Shown here: one piece after another, positions 10,301 through 20,994 of the stretch
Layout: each line of letters begins with the position of its first letter
How positions within the stretch are numbered: position 1 is the first letter of the stretch
Assembly (NCBI RefSeq): GCF_028372415.1
Contig: NC_092875.1
Location: 408,037,239 to 408,101,238, forward strand
From: Notamacropus eugenii
Lineage: Eukaryota > Chordata > Mammalia > Diprotodontia > Macropodidae
Direction of reading: 5' to 3'
DNA: 64,000 bases
Position numbers and translations under genes: made by a program
Notes under the pieces: generated by a model
Database searches by the model: none
What the model saw: only the letters and a program-made list of their open reading frames with translations
Told to the model about the DNA's origin: nothing

Positions 10301-11147
10301 GCTTTCTTCTAACTCTTATTCCCCATAGAATGCATGTGTTATAACTCAGATAATTAAAACTAGTATTTCTATTAAACATTAACTTCAAAAGTCCTCAGAA
10401 CGAAGAATATGAGGGTACGTAAAGAGAACAGAAAAGGGGGAAAGGACATGGATTCTGAAATTAGCAACCAATAAGGAGAATGAAACCTTTAGAAATTTAG
10501 TTGACATGACTTTTGCCTCCAGACAAACAATTTTAGGAGTCAGATTGTCGGTGGTAGTTAAGAGCATTTCTCTAAAGGCTGTCAGCTTCTATTAATGGCC
10601 CCACAGTGACATCATTGTGGCCTGGCGCCAGCTTCCAAGTCTAGTTTGGATGGATTCCTGGCTCGCTGCCTCAGAAAGGTGGTGAATGGTTAGCCAAAAC
10701 GTTTTCAAACATAGCATTGTCCTAGGCCTGTTGGGGGAGGGGTGGCCCTCAGGATGCCAGCACTTCCCTGGGTGAGAAGAGGAGATCCTGTCATAGTCAG
10801 AGCCTTCCTCACATGTGGTCTACCTGTGATATTTTGAATATTCAATGAAATTCAGTGAAAGGCAGATACCTGGGAAGTAAATGACTTTATTTCAGCAAAC
10901 ATCCACCATTGCTGTGTTCACCTTGCAATGTCATTCATGAGAAAATTGTTTGTTCCTGGCTTTGTCATTTCATTGACTGCTCTCAGTCACACCAGGTGAC
11001 TTACCAACCTTTAAAGTTAATGCAGGAATAAAGTTTGCCCACTTGAAGCACTAGTAATACTTGAACTGTCCTTGCCTAGGCCAACCCCTCCACATTCACC
11101 CTTGAGCCTCTCCCCTCCTTATTCATGTAGCAAATTGTCTCCACTAT
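10301..11147. other. No recognisable feature
   Basis: Mostly unassigned. A slightly GC-richer stretch lies at 10600-10760 without CpG clustering. No coding frame with a known motif. Confidence 0.5.
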
Positions 11148-11262
11148 TAGTCAGCCAGTCAGTCAACAAGCATTTATGAAGTTCTCACTATAATAAGCAC
11201 TGGAAGACAAGAAGGACAAAAATATGGTTCTTCTCTCAAGAAGCTCACATTCTGATGGCTAT
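11148..11262 (+). repeat. Ancient interspersed repeat, short 5' piece
   Basis: 'cagtcaacaagcatttatgaagttctcactataataagcactgg', then 'ctcaagaagctcacattctgatgg'. Same family as 7795. Confidence 0.55.
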
Positions 11263-12730
11263 AAACATGCTCATGTTTCCTTCATCCTTAAAAAGTCCTC
11301 ATTTTATCCTACCATCCCCACAATCATCCTGTAGCCTCCCTTCCATCACTATACTCCTTGAGAAACCCATTGATATTCAGTGCCTCTGTTTTCCCCTTAT
11401 GCTCCTCAGGATTTGGGTGTCTGTTTTCATCATTTAATTGAAACTACCCTCTCCAAATTTACCATAAGCTCTCAACTGCTGAATCTAATGGCAGTTTTTC
11501 AATACTCATCTTTGCCCATTCCTCAGCCTTCTGCGTTATTACCTTCTCCTCTTGGATATTCTCAACTCTCTAGGGTTTTATGACATTGCTGACTCTGTTT
11601 TCCCTCTGTCTATCCATGTCTCAGTCTCTTTTGATAGTTCTTTGTCTGTATCATGCCACACACTGTGCACTTCCCCTACAGCTCTGTCTTGGCCTCTCAT
11701 CCCCTTTGGCTCTAGTTCAGCGCTTCTTAAACTGTAGGTCTTGACCCCATCATGACCCACAGTTTAAGAAGTGCTAATAGAGGTCATGAATGGAAAAAGT
11801 TTAAGAAGTCCTGTGAACTATACAGTTTGGGTAATCTCATTAACTGCCATGGATTCACTTATCTTTTATCTCCATGTAGATGATTCTCAGGTCTTTATAT
11901 CCATACCTAGAATCTCTCGAGCTACACATCACTACCTATTTGCCTGTTGGACATCTGAAGATGGATATCCCATAGTCATCTTAAACTCAACATGACCAAA
12001 ATAGAGCTCATTATGTTTCTTCCCCAAATTCTCCTCTCTCCCAAAGTTTCCTATTATTTGTTAAGGGCACTACCATCATCCCAGTCATCCAATCCTGCAA
12101 CCTCAGTATCATCCTTGTCTCCTCACTCTCATTCACTCCACTATTCAATCCATTGCCAGACCTCCTTGTTTCTACCTTCACAACATGTTCTGTTTGCTCC
12201 ATTCATAAAACCATCATCCTACTTCAGGCCTTCATCACCTCTTGCAAAGACTCTTACAATAGATTTCTGATTGGTTTTTCTGTGTCAAGTCTCTCCTCAC
12301 TCCTACCCACCCTCCACTTCACTGCCAAGGTGATTTTTCTAAAGCCTAGATCTGCTTAATGATCCCTCCTATTCCAAAGTCAAACATCAACTCTTTTAAT
12401 TATCATTTTTAAAGTTCATCATAATCTGCCTCCTTCCTACCACTCCAGTCTTCTTACACATGACTCCCCTCCACACATTCTACAATACAAATACATTGAC
12501 CCATGTACCATTCCTCAAATAGGATCCTTCATCTGATGTCTTTATGCCTTTGTATTCTAGGTTGTATTCCACTGCTGGAATGCTCTGCCTTTTCATTTCC
12601 ACCTTCCTTGGCTTCCTTCAAGATTCAGCTCAAATCCTACTTTCTATAGGAGGCAAAAATATCCCTAGCTGCTTGTTTCATTCCTTCCTCTAGTATTTCA
12701 TCTGCTCCTTATATGTACCTCACATGCTCT
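11263..12730 (+). pseudogene. L2 (CR1-clade) LINE fossil: RT domain to 3' region
   Basis: Pyrimidine-rich remnant of an L2 ORF2. At 11860-11905 the frame reads FYLHVDDSQVFIS; H-V-D-D at 11873-11884 is the degenerate Y-x-D-D catalytic box. Upstream text ('cttctcctcttggatattctcaactctctagg') and downstream text ('ctgcaacctcagtatcatccttg', 'ttccttcaagattcagctcaaatcct') keep the L2 order. Many stops and frameshifts; dead. It is interrupted by a small hAT-like element at 11718-11813. A second fossil with parallel content lies at 38566-40284. Confidence 0.75.
11718..11813 (+). mobile_element. hAT-type MITE remnant (internally deleted)
   Basis: Starts CAGCGCTTCTTAAACTGTAG and ends 'aagtttaagaagtcctg', matching the terminal inverted repeat style of a mammalian hAT element. 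It also contains an internal palindrome: CTTCTTAAACTGT ... ACAGTTTAAGAAG. It sits inside the L2 fossil and splits its RT region. I did not find a clean 8 bp target duplication. Confidence 0.55.
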
Positions 12731-13055
12731 CATCCATAAATTCTGCCAGGGAAAGTCTTCATATGCCTGAGGTAGACATTCCCCTTTGAAGGCAGCTGAA
12801 ACCGATGCTGTGGAACACTTAGAGCCTGGCCAGGCATGGAAGATGCCAAGGTCATCCACTGCATCCTGGGGCATCACCAATCATCCTGACTTTTGTCTTG
12901 CCATTGGACTTTGATGACTCTGGAAAAGAGAGTGAGGCTCTTGACTTTATGCAATTCTGCCTTACTTAAATCCAATTCATTTGAAAGTCAAGGCATTACC
13001 CCCATGATGTCACTGGCCCTCTCCAAAAACAAAGGCCAAAGAACAATTATGTGCA
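12731..13055 (+). repeat. SINE with second LINE tail, copy a
   Basis: Blocks: 'gctgtggaacacttagagcctggccaggcatggaag', 'aaggtcatccactgcatcctgggg', 'catcctgacttttgtcttgcc', 'gatgactctggaaaagagagtgaggc', 'catgatgtcactggccctctcc' and a 'aaacaaaggccaaagaac' end. The last 50 bp resemble the 3' end of the LINE at 1-1256. Confidence 0.75.
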
Positions 13056-13267
13056 TGCTGTGTCCCATCAGAATGTATGCTGCAGAATGTATGGAGGACA
13101 GGAATCATGTTTTTGTCTTTTTTTGTGTCTGCAGAGCTATTGACTCATAGTAAATGCTTGTTGACTTGAGGAAAGCACTTTGTAAAGTACTCTACAAATG
13201 GGAGTTTTTAGTTCAGGCTGAAGCTCAGCTACAGTTAAACAATTCAGAAGGTAAAGTAAAGATTGCA

Positions 13268-13517
13268 AGTAGCTAGATGGCACAGTGGGTAGAACTCTGG
13301 GCCTGAAATCAGGAAGACTCATCTTTCTGAGTTCAAATCCAGCCTCAGACACTAATTAGCTGTGTGACCCTGGATAAGTCACTTAACTCTGTTTGCTTCA
13401 GTTTCCTCCTGTGTAAAATGAGCTGGAGAAGGAAATGGTAAACCACTCCAGTATCTTTCCCAAGAAAACCCCCAGTGGGTCAGGAAGAGTCAGATATGAC
13501 TGAAAACAGCAACCACA
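13268..13517 (+). repeat. BovB-tailed CORE-SINE, copy 3
   Basis: 'gtagctagatggcacagtgggtag' head, 'gagttcaaatcc' B box, 'tagctgtgtgaccctggataag' core, 'ccactccagtatctttcccaag' and 'aggaagagtcagatatgactga' tail. Nearly full length. Confidence 0.9.
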
Positions 13518-13639
13518 AAGGTTAATGTGACCATCATCCCTCAGCTTCTTATAGGTTCACCTGAGAAATCAGCAGGGAAAACAATGTCCACATATGGAGT
13601 AGAGCAAGCACTGAACAGAAGGTCCAAAGACCCCATGAT

Positions 13640-13745
13640 AGACCCGATTCTGCTCTGTGCCTGCTGGCAAATCCTTACTTGATGTCTCTGGTCCTCAGTT
13701 TCTACACCTGTAAAAAAATAATATGTATTATTGTGATGGCCATCA
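13640..13745 (+). repeat. MIR fragment
   Basis: 'ggcaaatccttacttgatgtctctggtcctcagtttctacacctgta' is the MIR core followed by its 'taaaatg' region. Confidence 0.5.
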
Positions 13746-13879
13746 CGATTATTATTTTTGTGTGTGAAGTTCCGCAATTGTATTATATGATGTCTAAAAA
13801 ATCAACTGCCTCTAGCATTAGAAGACCTCTGGCACAAATGAGGAAGAGGAAGCCTTCCAAAGTCACACAAGGACTAAGT

Positions 13880-14075
13880 GCAGAGCAGGAAGGGAGGTGA
13901 GAGGTCATCTGGTCTAAAACCATGCTTTTTAGAAGACAAGATGAGGGTCTCAAGGGGTTTGAGTGACTTGTTCAAGGTCACACAGGGAGTAAATGGCAAA
14001 GCCAAAATTTAAACCCAGGAGCCCAAAATCAGGGCTCCAGATTTAGCACTTTTGGACTCCTGAAATCCCATACAG
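13880..14075 (-). repeat. MIR-type SINE, antisense
   Basis: 'gaggtcatctggtctaaaacc', 'agtgacttgttcaaggtcacacagggag' and 'aaatttaaacccaggagccc' give the inverted MIR order. Confidence 0.6.
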
Positions 14076-14299
14076 ATGCCAAATCTAGGGCTTTATCTTC
14101 TACATTGTGCTTCTTCTCCCAGCCCTGGACCTCGACCAAATGTGTGGGGAGCCTCTCAGTATCACACAAGCTGGGAATTTACCTGGGGCTCCTGGCTGTC
14201 TTCTGAGATCACTCTTTTCAGACGTTGGCTTGGAAGATGATGAATAACCCTCAGCAACGGAGAAATGGCCCAAAATGAGCCTCTTGCTGGAGACTCCTG

Positions 14300-14341
14300 T
14301 CATCCAAATGGGATCGCAAAGAATCAGACACAATTCAACAA
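14300..14341 (+). repeat. SINE tail fragment (BovB type)
   Basis: 'atgggatcgcaaagaatcagacacaattcaacaac' matches the BovB-type tail; head and core are absent. Confidence 0.55.
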
Positions 14342-14377
14342 CATGTCACCTCTGAGGCTTTTAAAGTAGTCCACCCT

Positions 14378-14672
14378 TTTCATCTCATAGATGAAGGAGA
14401 GGTTATGTGAGTTAGTCAAGATCACACAGCTCAGCAGGGGTGGAGGAAGAAAATGATTGAGGTGCCTAATTTTGGTGTCTGGGAGATGACTGAAGGAGGC
14501 AGTGTGGTATAACGCAAAGGGCACTGAGTCAAGAGGCAAGAAACCTGAGTTTGATCTTAGCTCTCCCACCTACTTTACACATGACCTTAGTCAAGTCTTT
14601 TAACCTCTGTTGGCTTCAGTTTTCTCTTTGGGAAATAAGGATAATTATACCTGTCCTATCCACTTAATGCTA
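14378..14672. repeat. Two MIR pieces in opposite orientation
   Basis: 14378-14440 is antisense ('gttatgtgagttagtcaagatcacacagctc'). 14493-14672 is sense ('gaggcagtgtggtataacgcaaaggg', 'gagtttgatcttagc', 'ccttagtcaagtcttttaacctctg'). Confidence 0.6.
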
Positions 14673-14709
14673 AAGCAGGGGTTCCTAATCTGAAGTTCAT
14701 GTATTTGTT

Positions 14710-15122
14710 TTATGTCTGATGGAGTAGAAAAAGCAATGGACCATGAGTCAGAGGTTGTTGTTGTTCAGTTGTGTCTGAAACGTAGAGTTTTCTTGGCAAA
14801 GATACTAGAGTGGTTAGCCATTTCTTTCACCAGTGTGTCTCCATTTTACAGAGAAGGAACTGAGGCAAACAGGGATTAAGTGACCTGCCCAGGGTCACAC
14901 AGTTAGTAAGTTTCTGAGGTCAAATTTGAACTCATTTCTTCCTGACTCTAGGGATGACCCAGCTAACTGACCCCAAGAGTCAGAGGATCTGAATTCAAAT
15001 ATCAGCTATGACATTAACTGTGAGGCCTTGGGCAAATCATTCTACTTGTCTGAACCTCTGTTTTCTCCTCTATAAAAATGAAGGGAGCTGTTCTAGGTTA
15101 CCTCTGTAATCTCTGACAGTTC
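14710..15122 (+). repeat. MIR split by a nested SINE
   Basis: 14710-14754 is the MIR head ('gagtagaaaaagcaatggaccatgagtcagagg'). The CORE resumes at 14987 ('atctgaattcaaatatcagc', 'gaggccttgggcaaatcattc') and reaches the 3' side by 15122. The break holds the antisense SINE at 14755-14972. GAGTCAGAGG occurs on both sides. Confidence 0.75.
14755..14972 (-). repeat. BovB-tailed CORE-SINE, copy 4 (antisense), inside a MIR
   Basis: Read on minus: BovB-type tail at left ('ttgttgttgttcagttgtgtctg', 'gttttcttggcaaagatac'), inverted core 'gacctgcccagggtcacacagttag', then the inverted B box. Flanks repeat as a 14 bp target-site duplication with one mismatch (CCAWGAGTCAGAGG at 14741-14754 and 14973-14986). 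Confidence 0.85.
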
Positions 15123-15510
15123 TAAAGCCTTTCTGCTTGGAACCCCGCTGTCCATACTCCCGTGTAAGTGTTGCTCTTACTTGGGGAGAAAAGAAAATGA
15201 ATTTGAGGGGAGATGGAAGCAGAGAAATAGACATGAGCGATTAAGGGGACCACAAGCTTCAGGAGGGGCAGATTCCAAAACCTGGGAGAAAGAAGCAAGG
15301 AGTTAATCAAGCAAGAAAGTCTAACACCCTCCTACCTTTGCACATGGGATCAAGGCCCACTCCTAAGACCCCTCAGTCAACAGAAAGTCTTCATTTTGCT
15401 GGTTATTATAACCCCTTCATTTGTAAGTGCTCAATAATATGATCCTCCCTAAAATATAAACCTACCAGCCCCTTGCGTATTTGTGCTCAAGAGCCCTTTG
15501 ATCCCTTGGA
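15123..15510. other. No recognisable feature
   Basis: Unassigned sequence between a MIR and a purine-rich array. Confidence 0.5.
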
Positions 15511-15742
15511 GAGAGAGTGAGAGAGATAGAGGGATAAAGAGAAAGAGGCAGACAGAGACAGAGAGAGAGAGAGAGATGCAGAAAGACAGAGAGGCATAGA
15601 GACAGAGAGAGAGACAGAGAGACAAAGAGAGAGATAAAGAGAAAGAGACAGAGACAGACAAACACAGACAGAGACAGGGAGACAAACAGAAACATAGAGA
15701 GACAGACAAACACTAAGAGACAGAGAGACAGAGAAAGAGAGT
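15511..15742 (+). repeat. AG-rich (GAGA/GACA) microsatellite
   Basis: About 230 bp of GAGA and GACAGA units, impure. The minus-strand Ser/Leu-rich frames crossing it (15449-15713) are artefacts of the repeat. Confidence 0.95.
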
Positions 15743-16124
15743 AGGAGGGAAATGTGATAGACTAGGAAGGGTAGAGTGTCATTTTTAGAGGGAGGGCTAC
15801 AGAGAAGGGACAGCTTTGAGCCATTGCTGACCTCCTAGCTAAATGGAGAGATGAGGTGGAGGGAATGTGGGGGCTCTAAAGATTTGGTAGAAGGGAGCAC
15901 GAAGCCCAGCCCTGGGCTTGCTCATAGAAGCCCAGTGAGGCTCCTGGGGTGCAGAGAGTGGCCCAGTGAGGCTTCCTGAGGTTCCTAGACACCAAGAATT
16001 TATTGAATTAGTCCATGGAGTGTCCTCCTTGGTCCTTAGACAATTAGCTGCAGTCTCATGGGAGACACTTCTACACCATTTTCTTCCTTCCCCTGGGGAG
16101 GAGCTTCTGGTATTCCCTCTGAAA
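15743..16124. other. No recognisable feature
   Basis: Unassigned. The 107-codon minus frame at 15839-16162 has no recognisable motif and runs into a MIR. Confidence 0.45.
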
Positions 16125-16305
16125 AACCAAGCTGGACTTGGAGTCAGAGGGAGTACGTTCATATCCTGGCTCTGTCACTTACTATCTGTTTAATCATGGG
16201 TAAGTCACAGACTCTCCAGGCCTCAGTAAAATGGGGGATAGGGATGGGGGATGGGGCTAGACTAGATGGTTCCTCAGGCCCCTCAATTCTAAATACAATG
16301 CACGT
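16125..16305 (+). repeat. MIR SINE
   Basis: 'ggacttggagtcagagggagtacgttcatatcctggctctgtcacttac', 'catgggtaagtcac', and the 'actagatggttcctcaggcccc' end give the MIR order. Confidence 0.7.
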
Positions 16306-16349
16306 CAGGATTGGTAATCAATGCTTAATCAGTATTTCATCACAGTAGC

Positions 16350-16615
16350 AGATTTCTTCTTCTTTTTTAAAATTCTGATTTGTAACATTTGTTTTTGCAG
16401 CCCCCTACATTTCCCAAAATTTCCTTCCCTCAGGGAGAGGATCCCTCATAACAAAGAGTAAAAAGGGATGGAGAAAATTCAGTGAAATTAACCAACATGT
16501 CAAGCATGTCCAAAACTGTGTGCAGTTTTCCACATCCATAGTCCCCAACCTCTGCAAAGGAGGAAGAGAAGTACATTATCATAGTTTTTCTTTGGAGCAA
16601 GCTTTATTCTTTTAA
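16350..16615 (-). repeat. Possible antisense L1 3' UTR-like segment
   Basis: A T-rich start followed by C-rich text ('cctacatttcccaaaatttcc') and 'tgtgcagttttccacatccatag' resembles marsupial L1 3' UTR variants. The match is weak and from memory. Confidence 0.25.
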
Positions 16616-16625
16616 TTTATATAAT

Positions 16626-16858
16626 ACTGGGCCTGAAGTCAAGAAGATCTGAGTTCAAATCTAGTCTCAAATATTTATTAGCTGCGTGATTCTGAGCAAG
16701 TTCTTTGTCTCAGTTTCCTCATCTGTAAAATGAGGATAATTACAGCACTTACCTCCCAGGGTTATTGTGAAGATCAGATGAGATAATAATTGTAAATTGC
16801 TTAGCACCGTGCCTGAAAGATATTCAGAGCTATATAAATGTTAGCTGTTATTAGTATC
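16626..16858 (+). repeat. MIR-type CORE-SINE
   Basis: 'gggcctgaagtcaagaagatctgagttcaaatctag', 'cagtttcctcatctgtaaaatgagg', 'cttacctcccagggttattgtg', then 'tatataaatgttagctgtta'. The first part of the tRNA-like head is missing. Confidence 0.8.
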
Positions 16859-17109
16859 GGGGCAGTGAGTTGGCACAGTGGATTAGAGGACTGTACATGG
16901 AGTCAGGAAGACTCCTTGTCTTGAGCTTGAATCTGGCCTCAGACACTTACTAGCTGTGTGACCCTGGACAAGTCACTTAATCCTGTTTGCATCAGTTTCC
17001 TCATCTATAAAATGAATTGGAGAAGGAAATGGCAAACCACTCCAGTTTCTTTGCCAAAAAAAACTCCAAAAGGAATTACAAAGCATTGGACATGACTGAA
17101 AACAACTAC
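16859..17109 (+). repeat. BovB-tailed CORE-SINE, copy 5
   Basis: 'ggggcagtgagttggcacagtgg' head directly abuts the preceding MIR; core 'tagctgtgtgaccctggacaag', 'gagaaggaaatggcaaacc', tail 'cattggacatgactgaaaacaac'. Confidence 0.9.
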
Positions 17110-18099
17110 ATAATCACAATAAAAATAATTATTAATTTTACAACATTCAGTTTCAATTGTTTTATTGTAGTTCTTTCCATGTGCATTGTTGTAGCTTCCA
17201 CTCACATATGAGTCGGGTCCCAAAAGCAAAACTACATGTCTTCCTCAAGATTCTAGGGGTCTCCCTGAAGGTATCTCTTCTCTAATGCTATCAGCTTGAG
17301 CCCCCATTCTGGTTTGTTCTCCCAATCAGTGATGGATTTCTTTTAACCAATTAACATCAATTAACTGTTAAAAAGGGATATTTACTTCCAAAATGTAACA
17401 AGAACAACAGTTTCAAAGAACTGGTCCCTAGTATCTAGGGGCAAACCTTGCTCCTTAAACCCCTAGGAAGGCCAGGTTCAAAGTCAAAACAGCATCTACA
17501 TAGCATTCCACCACACAACTTCAGTTCTGGATTCAGCACAGCCAACGGATGTATTGCTATCACTCCTTCTCGGCCACCTTTTGTTCTCTGTTGGGTCAAA
17601 CAGGACGCTAGATATTTCACTTCTTTCTGAATGGATTTGGCAAAGGCCAGCAGGGACTCTAGTCCCTTGAATTCTTTTACTCTATTTTCTAGCCTTTCAA
17701 AACTCAAAAGACTATGGTCATCTCCAACACTCCTTTACTTAAGGCAGAAAAGAACACATTCAAAGAGTTAAAGAACAAAGGACCATTTTCCTGGGTCTGA
17801 TCTGGGCTCTCTCCATCCAGGGTCTTATGGCCTTTAATTCATCCAAGAAAGAAAGAGGATGATGTTGCTGGATTTGGCCAGTTAGTGCCTTTTGAAGCCA
17901 CCCCCAATTCTGGCTCAGCAATCAATCAAAGGAGTATCTTTTCATAAAGTGGTCAGCAGACCAAAACCCATTACAGAATGTAAGTGCATGTTCCAAATAG
18001 GAGAGGAGCGCCCTTCTATTACATTTCACAATGCCTTTCCAGAAGCAGCCTCCCCAGCCTTTTTCCATGTGTACTGGCAAGCAGGGAGAGAACATTGCA
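17110..18099. other. Unassigned block holding the first copy of a 54 bp duplication
   Basis: I recognise no repeat family. No frame over 90 codons. It could be part of an LTR element or unique sequence. The segment 17956-18009 recurs exactly at 19132-19185. Confidence 0.4.
17956..18009 (+). repeat. 54 bp direct repeat, copy 1
   Basis: From GCAGACCAAAACCCATTACA to AATAGGAGAGGAGC. It is identical base for base to 19132-19185; the next 14 bases differ at three positions. Confidence 0.95.
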
Positions 18100-18630
18100 T
18101 GTGTTCCGAGGATGGAACTCCCATCAGTCAGGGCCTGTTTTTGTTTTTCTGGTTCTGTTGAATTGTCTTTTCATCAGTACGTATTCATCCTTTCTTTACA
18201 GCACAATAACATTCCACTAAATTCATGTGCCACAATTTGTTTAGCCTCATCCTATTGGATGAGTTATCTCTTTTGTTTCCAGGTCTTTGCCACTATAAAA
18301 GGTGAGGCTATTAATATTTTGGTACATACAATGCCTTTCTTTTTATCTTTGACCTCCTTAAAGCTACAAACCTAGTAGCCAGATCACTAGGTAAGAGGGT
18401 AGGAACATTTGAATCACTTTCTTAGCAAGATTCCAAATTGTTTTCCTCTACCAAGTGTGTATGTTAATGAGCCTGTCTTTCCACAATTCCTCCAGCACTG
18501 CCTATTCCCATCTTCTGTCATCTTTACCAGTTTTCTAGGTGTGAGGTAAAACCTCAGGGTTGTTCTGATTTGTATTTCTATGGTTTTGGTGGTTTGGAGC
18601 AATCTTCCCTATGGTTATAAATAACTGGCA
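18100..18630 (-). repeat. Older L1 3' region, antisense, left part
   Basis: 'ttctttacagcacaataacattcca', 'ctttgccactataaaaggtg', 'gtagccagatcactaggtaag' (degenerate L1 'gctgggtcaaagagtatg'), 'caattcctccagcactgcc', 'taggtgtgaggtaaaacctcagg'. The same order as the L1 at 3925-5205, more diverged. It continues after 19016. Confidence 0.7.
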
Positions 18631-19016
18631 CATTTTTAAAAATTTATTTATTTATTTTTCGTTTTCAACAATCCCTTTTACAAAATTTTGACTTCTACAT
18701 TTTCCCCTCTCCTTTTCCTCCCCCTTCCCCAAGATGGCATGCAATCTGATACAGGCCATACATGTTCAATCACATTAAAGATATTTCCACATTAGTCACA
18801 TTGAAAAGAAGAATCAAAACAAAAAAGGAAAAATCATGAGAAAGGAAACAAAGAGCAAATAATCTGCTTTGTTCTGCATTCAGGATCCATAGTTCTTTCT
18901 CTGGATGTGGATAGCATTTTCCCTCATGAGTCTTTTGGAATTGTCTAAGATCATTGCAATGCTGAGAGGAGCTAAGTCTATCAAAGTTGGTCATCACGCA
19001 ATGTTCACCTGCAACT
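18631..19016 (-). repeat. Younger L1 3' end inserted into the older L1, antisense
   Basis: Left edge is the A-tail read as 'tttttaaaaatttatttatttattttt'. It is followed by the L1 3' UTR ('cgttttcaacaatccctttta', 'ccccaagatggcatgcaatctgatacagg', 'tctctggatgtggatagcat', 'gtctaagatcattgcaatgctg'). It is 5'-truncated near 19010 and splits the older L1. Confidence 0.7.
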
Positions 19017-19290
19017 TTTCGTTTGAGAACTGTGTGTTCATGTCCTTTGACTGCTTATTCCTTGGGGGAGGGCTTTGAGACCTATATATTTGTATTAGTT
19101 CCCTACTCATTGACTATTAGACCAATCTGATGCAGACCAAAACCCATTACAGAATGTAAGTGCATGTTCCAAATAGGAGAGGAGCACCCTTTTATCACTT
19201 GACTACTTTTCTTCTTATACTAGCTGCATTCATTTTGTTTGTGCAAAAGATTCCCAATTTCTTATAATTGAAGTATTTAATTTTAACTTT
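19017..19290 (-). repeat. Older L1 3' region, antisense, right part
   Basis: 'gtttgagaactgtgtgttcatgtcctttgactgc' resumes the older element. Further text ('ctagctgcattcattttgtttgtgcaaaag') is the expected L1 continuation. A 54 bp patch (19132-19185) inside it is foreign to L1 and copies 17956-18009. Confidence 0.65.
19132..19185 (+). repeat. 54 bp direct repeat, copy 2
   Basis: Exact copy of 17956-18009, 1176 bp downstream, in the same orientation. It lies within the right part of the older L1. Confidence 0.95.
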
Positions 19291-19445
19291 AGAGGTTATC
19301 TAGTCCAAATTCTTCATTTTACAGATGAGGAAGTGAGGCCCAGAGAGGTTAAGTTACTTGTCAAAGACCACACATGCAGTAAATAGCAGAGCCAGAATTC
19401 AAACTCAGGACCTGAGACTCCATGTTCTATCCTATTTCTTGTATT
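19291..19445 (-). repeat. MIR-type SINE, antisense
   Basis: 'agaggttatctagtccaaattcttcattttacagatgagg', 'gaggcccagagaggttaagttacttg', 'gagccagaattcaaactcagg'. Confidence 0.75.
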
Positions 19446-20525
19446 CTACACTATCTCCCAAAGCAAACACCCTAATGGCCGTCTAAATTCTCTTCTTGAG
19501 AGTGGAGGGATGGAGGTTAATTGCTTAAGTTCCAGCTAACCTGGAGGGGACCCTGAGGATGACAGGGGGCTCCTGATACCCCTAGCCAACTCACTTAATT
19601 AATAATCTGGCCTTGGATACTAGAGGCCCAAATGGTTGTGTGATTTAGCAGATTCTTAGCTCACATAAACCAGATTGGAGCACCTTCTGCTTGGTGATCA
19701 TTGCTGTGAGTCAGTGTGCCATAGGATTATTTTTCAGGCTTGTATTTTTTATACTTTCCCTACCAAATGGTGTGAAGTCCTCAGACTGGTAATACCCTTC
19801 TCTATCCTAGACCCCTGGAGAACATAGCAGTCGATCTAATTCCATAGGAGGTCTAGTGAAAACAAGTTGTAGACTGGTCCTGGGGCTAAGATTTCTGTTA
19901 AGGGAAGGATATTTCCGTTCTGATCTCTAAGAGCCAAGTAACACATTCTGCATGAAGAAGATTGCAGTCCTTGTGTGGCAAAGACAAAAACCCAAGTACC
20001 AGACATGAGCCAGGAGCCAACTTTAGGGAGCTGGCAAGACATCTGTATCTTGGAACGTAGATGCAGATGGCAGGCAACCAAGAGTTTTGGAAGAGCTGAC
20101 TGAATTATTTTGGGCTGGGACTACAGCTCTCAGAGGGCTGGAATTTGGGGATAATTGTTCCATATCACCAGCCCATGGTGCCCAGAAGATGATGATGTGC
20201 CCTGGTGGGAGTGCTCAATATGAATTACGGAGGATGGAATAAGCAGAAAGAATAATTAGGTTTCTGTTTATATTCTTCTCATAGCAGATAGATGACAGCA
20301 TTAGTCAGAACTGAGGCTCAGTCCTGCAGACCTATCAAGGGAAGCTGTGCAGTCTGGCCAACACCACACTCTGCTCATGACTGTTTCACTTCCATAATGA
20401 CATCTGGTAATGGGCTAATTTGGTTTCTTTTAAAAAGGAAGAAAAAAGACTCCTTCCATACTACATCACATCTCCTCTTAAAAATACATTTCTAGAGAAA
20501 GGATGGACAAATAGAAATATGTGTA
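19446..20525. other. No recognisable feature
   Basis: Over 1 kb without a repeat I can name or a convincing coding frame. The 81-codon minus frame 19836-20081 has no known motif. Confidence 0.5.
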
Positions 20526-20529
20526 GTAT

Positions 20530-20628
20530 AATCTTACATATATGCTTATGTGTGTATGGAAGTATACATACATTATATATGTGTGTGTATACATATATAT
20601 AATATACATATATATTCGTGTTTAATCA
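20530..20628 (+). repeat. TA/TG-rich microsatellite
   Basis: Imperfect alternation of ATAT and GTGT over about 100 bp. Confidence 0.85.
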
Positions 20629-20639
20629 TAACTTTCTCT

Positions 20640-20937
20640 AGGGTGGAGTGGGGAGAAAGGGAGAAAAAAATAAAAAGTACACAGTGGAGAACAAAAGGAA
20701 ACTTAAATGGAAGCACAGAAATGCTGCGTAGCTTTGAAAACAATATGTAGTATTTATTATGAAGTGGTTTTTTTTTTTTAAGAAAACAGTCTGAAACAGA
20801 AATTCATGGTTTTATATTGAATTCTCTCTTTATATTCTGCTGTGTACATGGAAATTTTCTTTTTTTTCTCATTTTGTATTTGTTTAAAATCAATAAAAAA
20901 AATTTTAAATACAAAATTTAAAAATAAAAAGGAAGAA
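20640..20937 (+). repeat. L1 LINE 3' end, 5'-truncated
   Basis: 'aatgctgcgtagctttgaaaacaatatgtag', 'tctgaaacagaaattcatgg', 'tctgctgtgtacatggaaattttc' and an 'aatcaataaaaaaaattttaaatac' A-rich end match a marsupial L1-type 3' terminus. Confidence 0.55.
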
Positions 20938-20994
20938 AATTGGACCCCAGAAGATCAACTTGGCACAGCAACAACAAAAACCAAGATTATTTTG

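Noticed and set aside
15449..15713. Minus frames of 83-86 codons, Ser/Leu/Cys rich
   Set aside because: Translations of the AG-rich array at 15511-15742.
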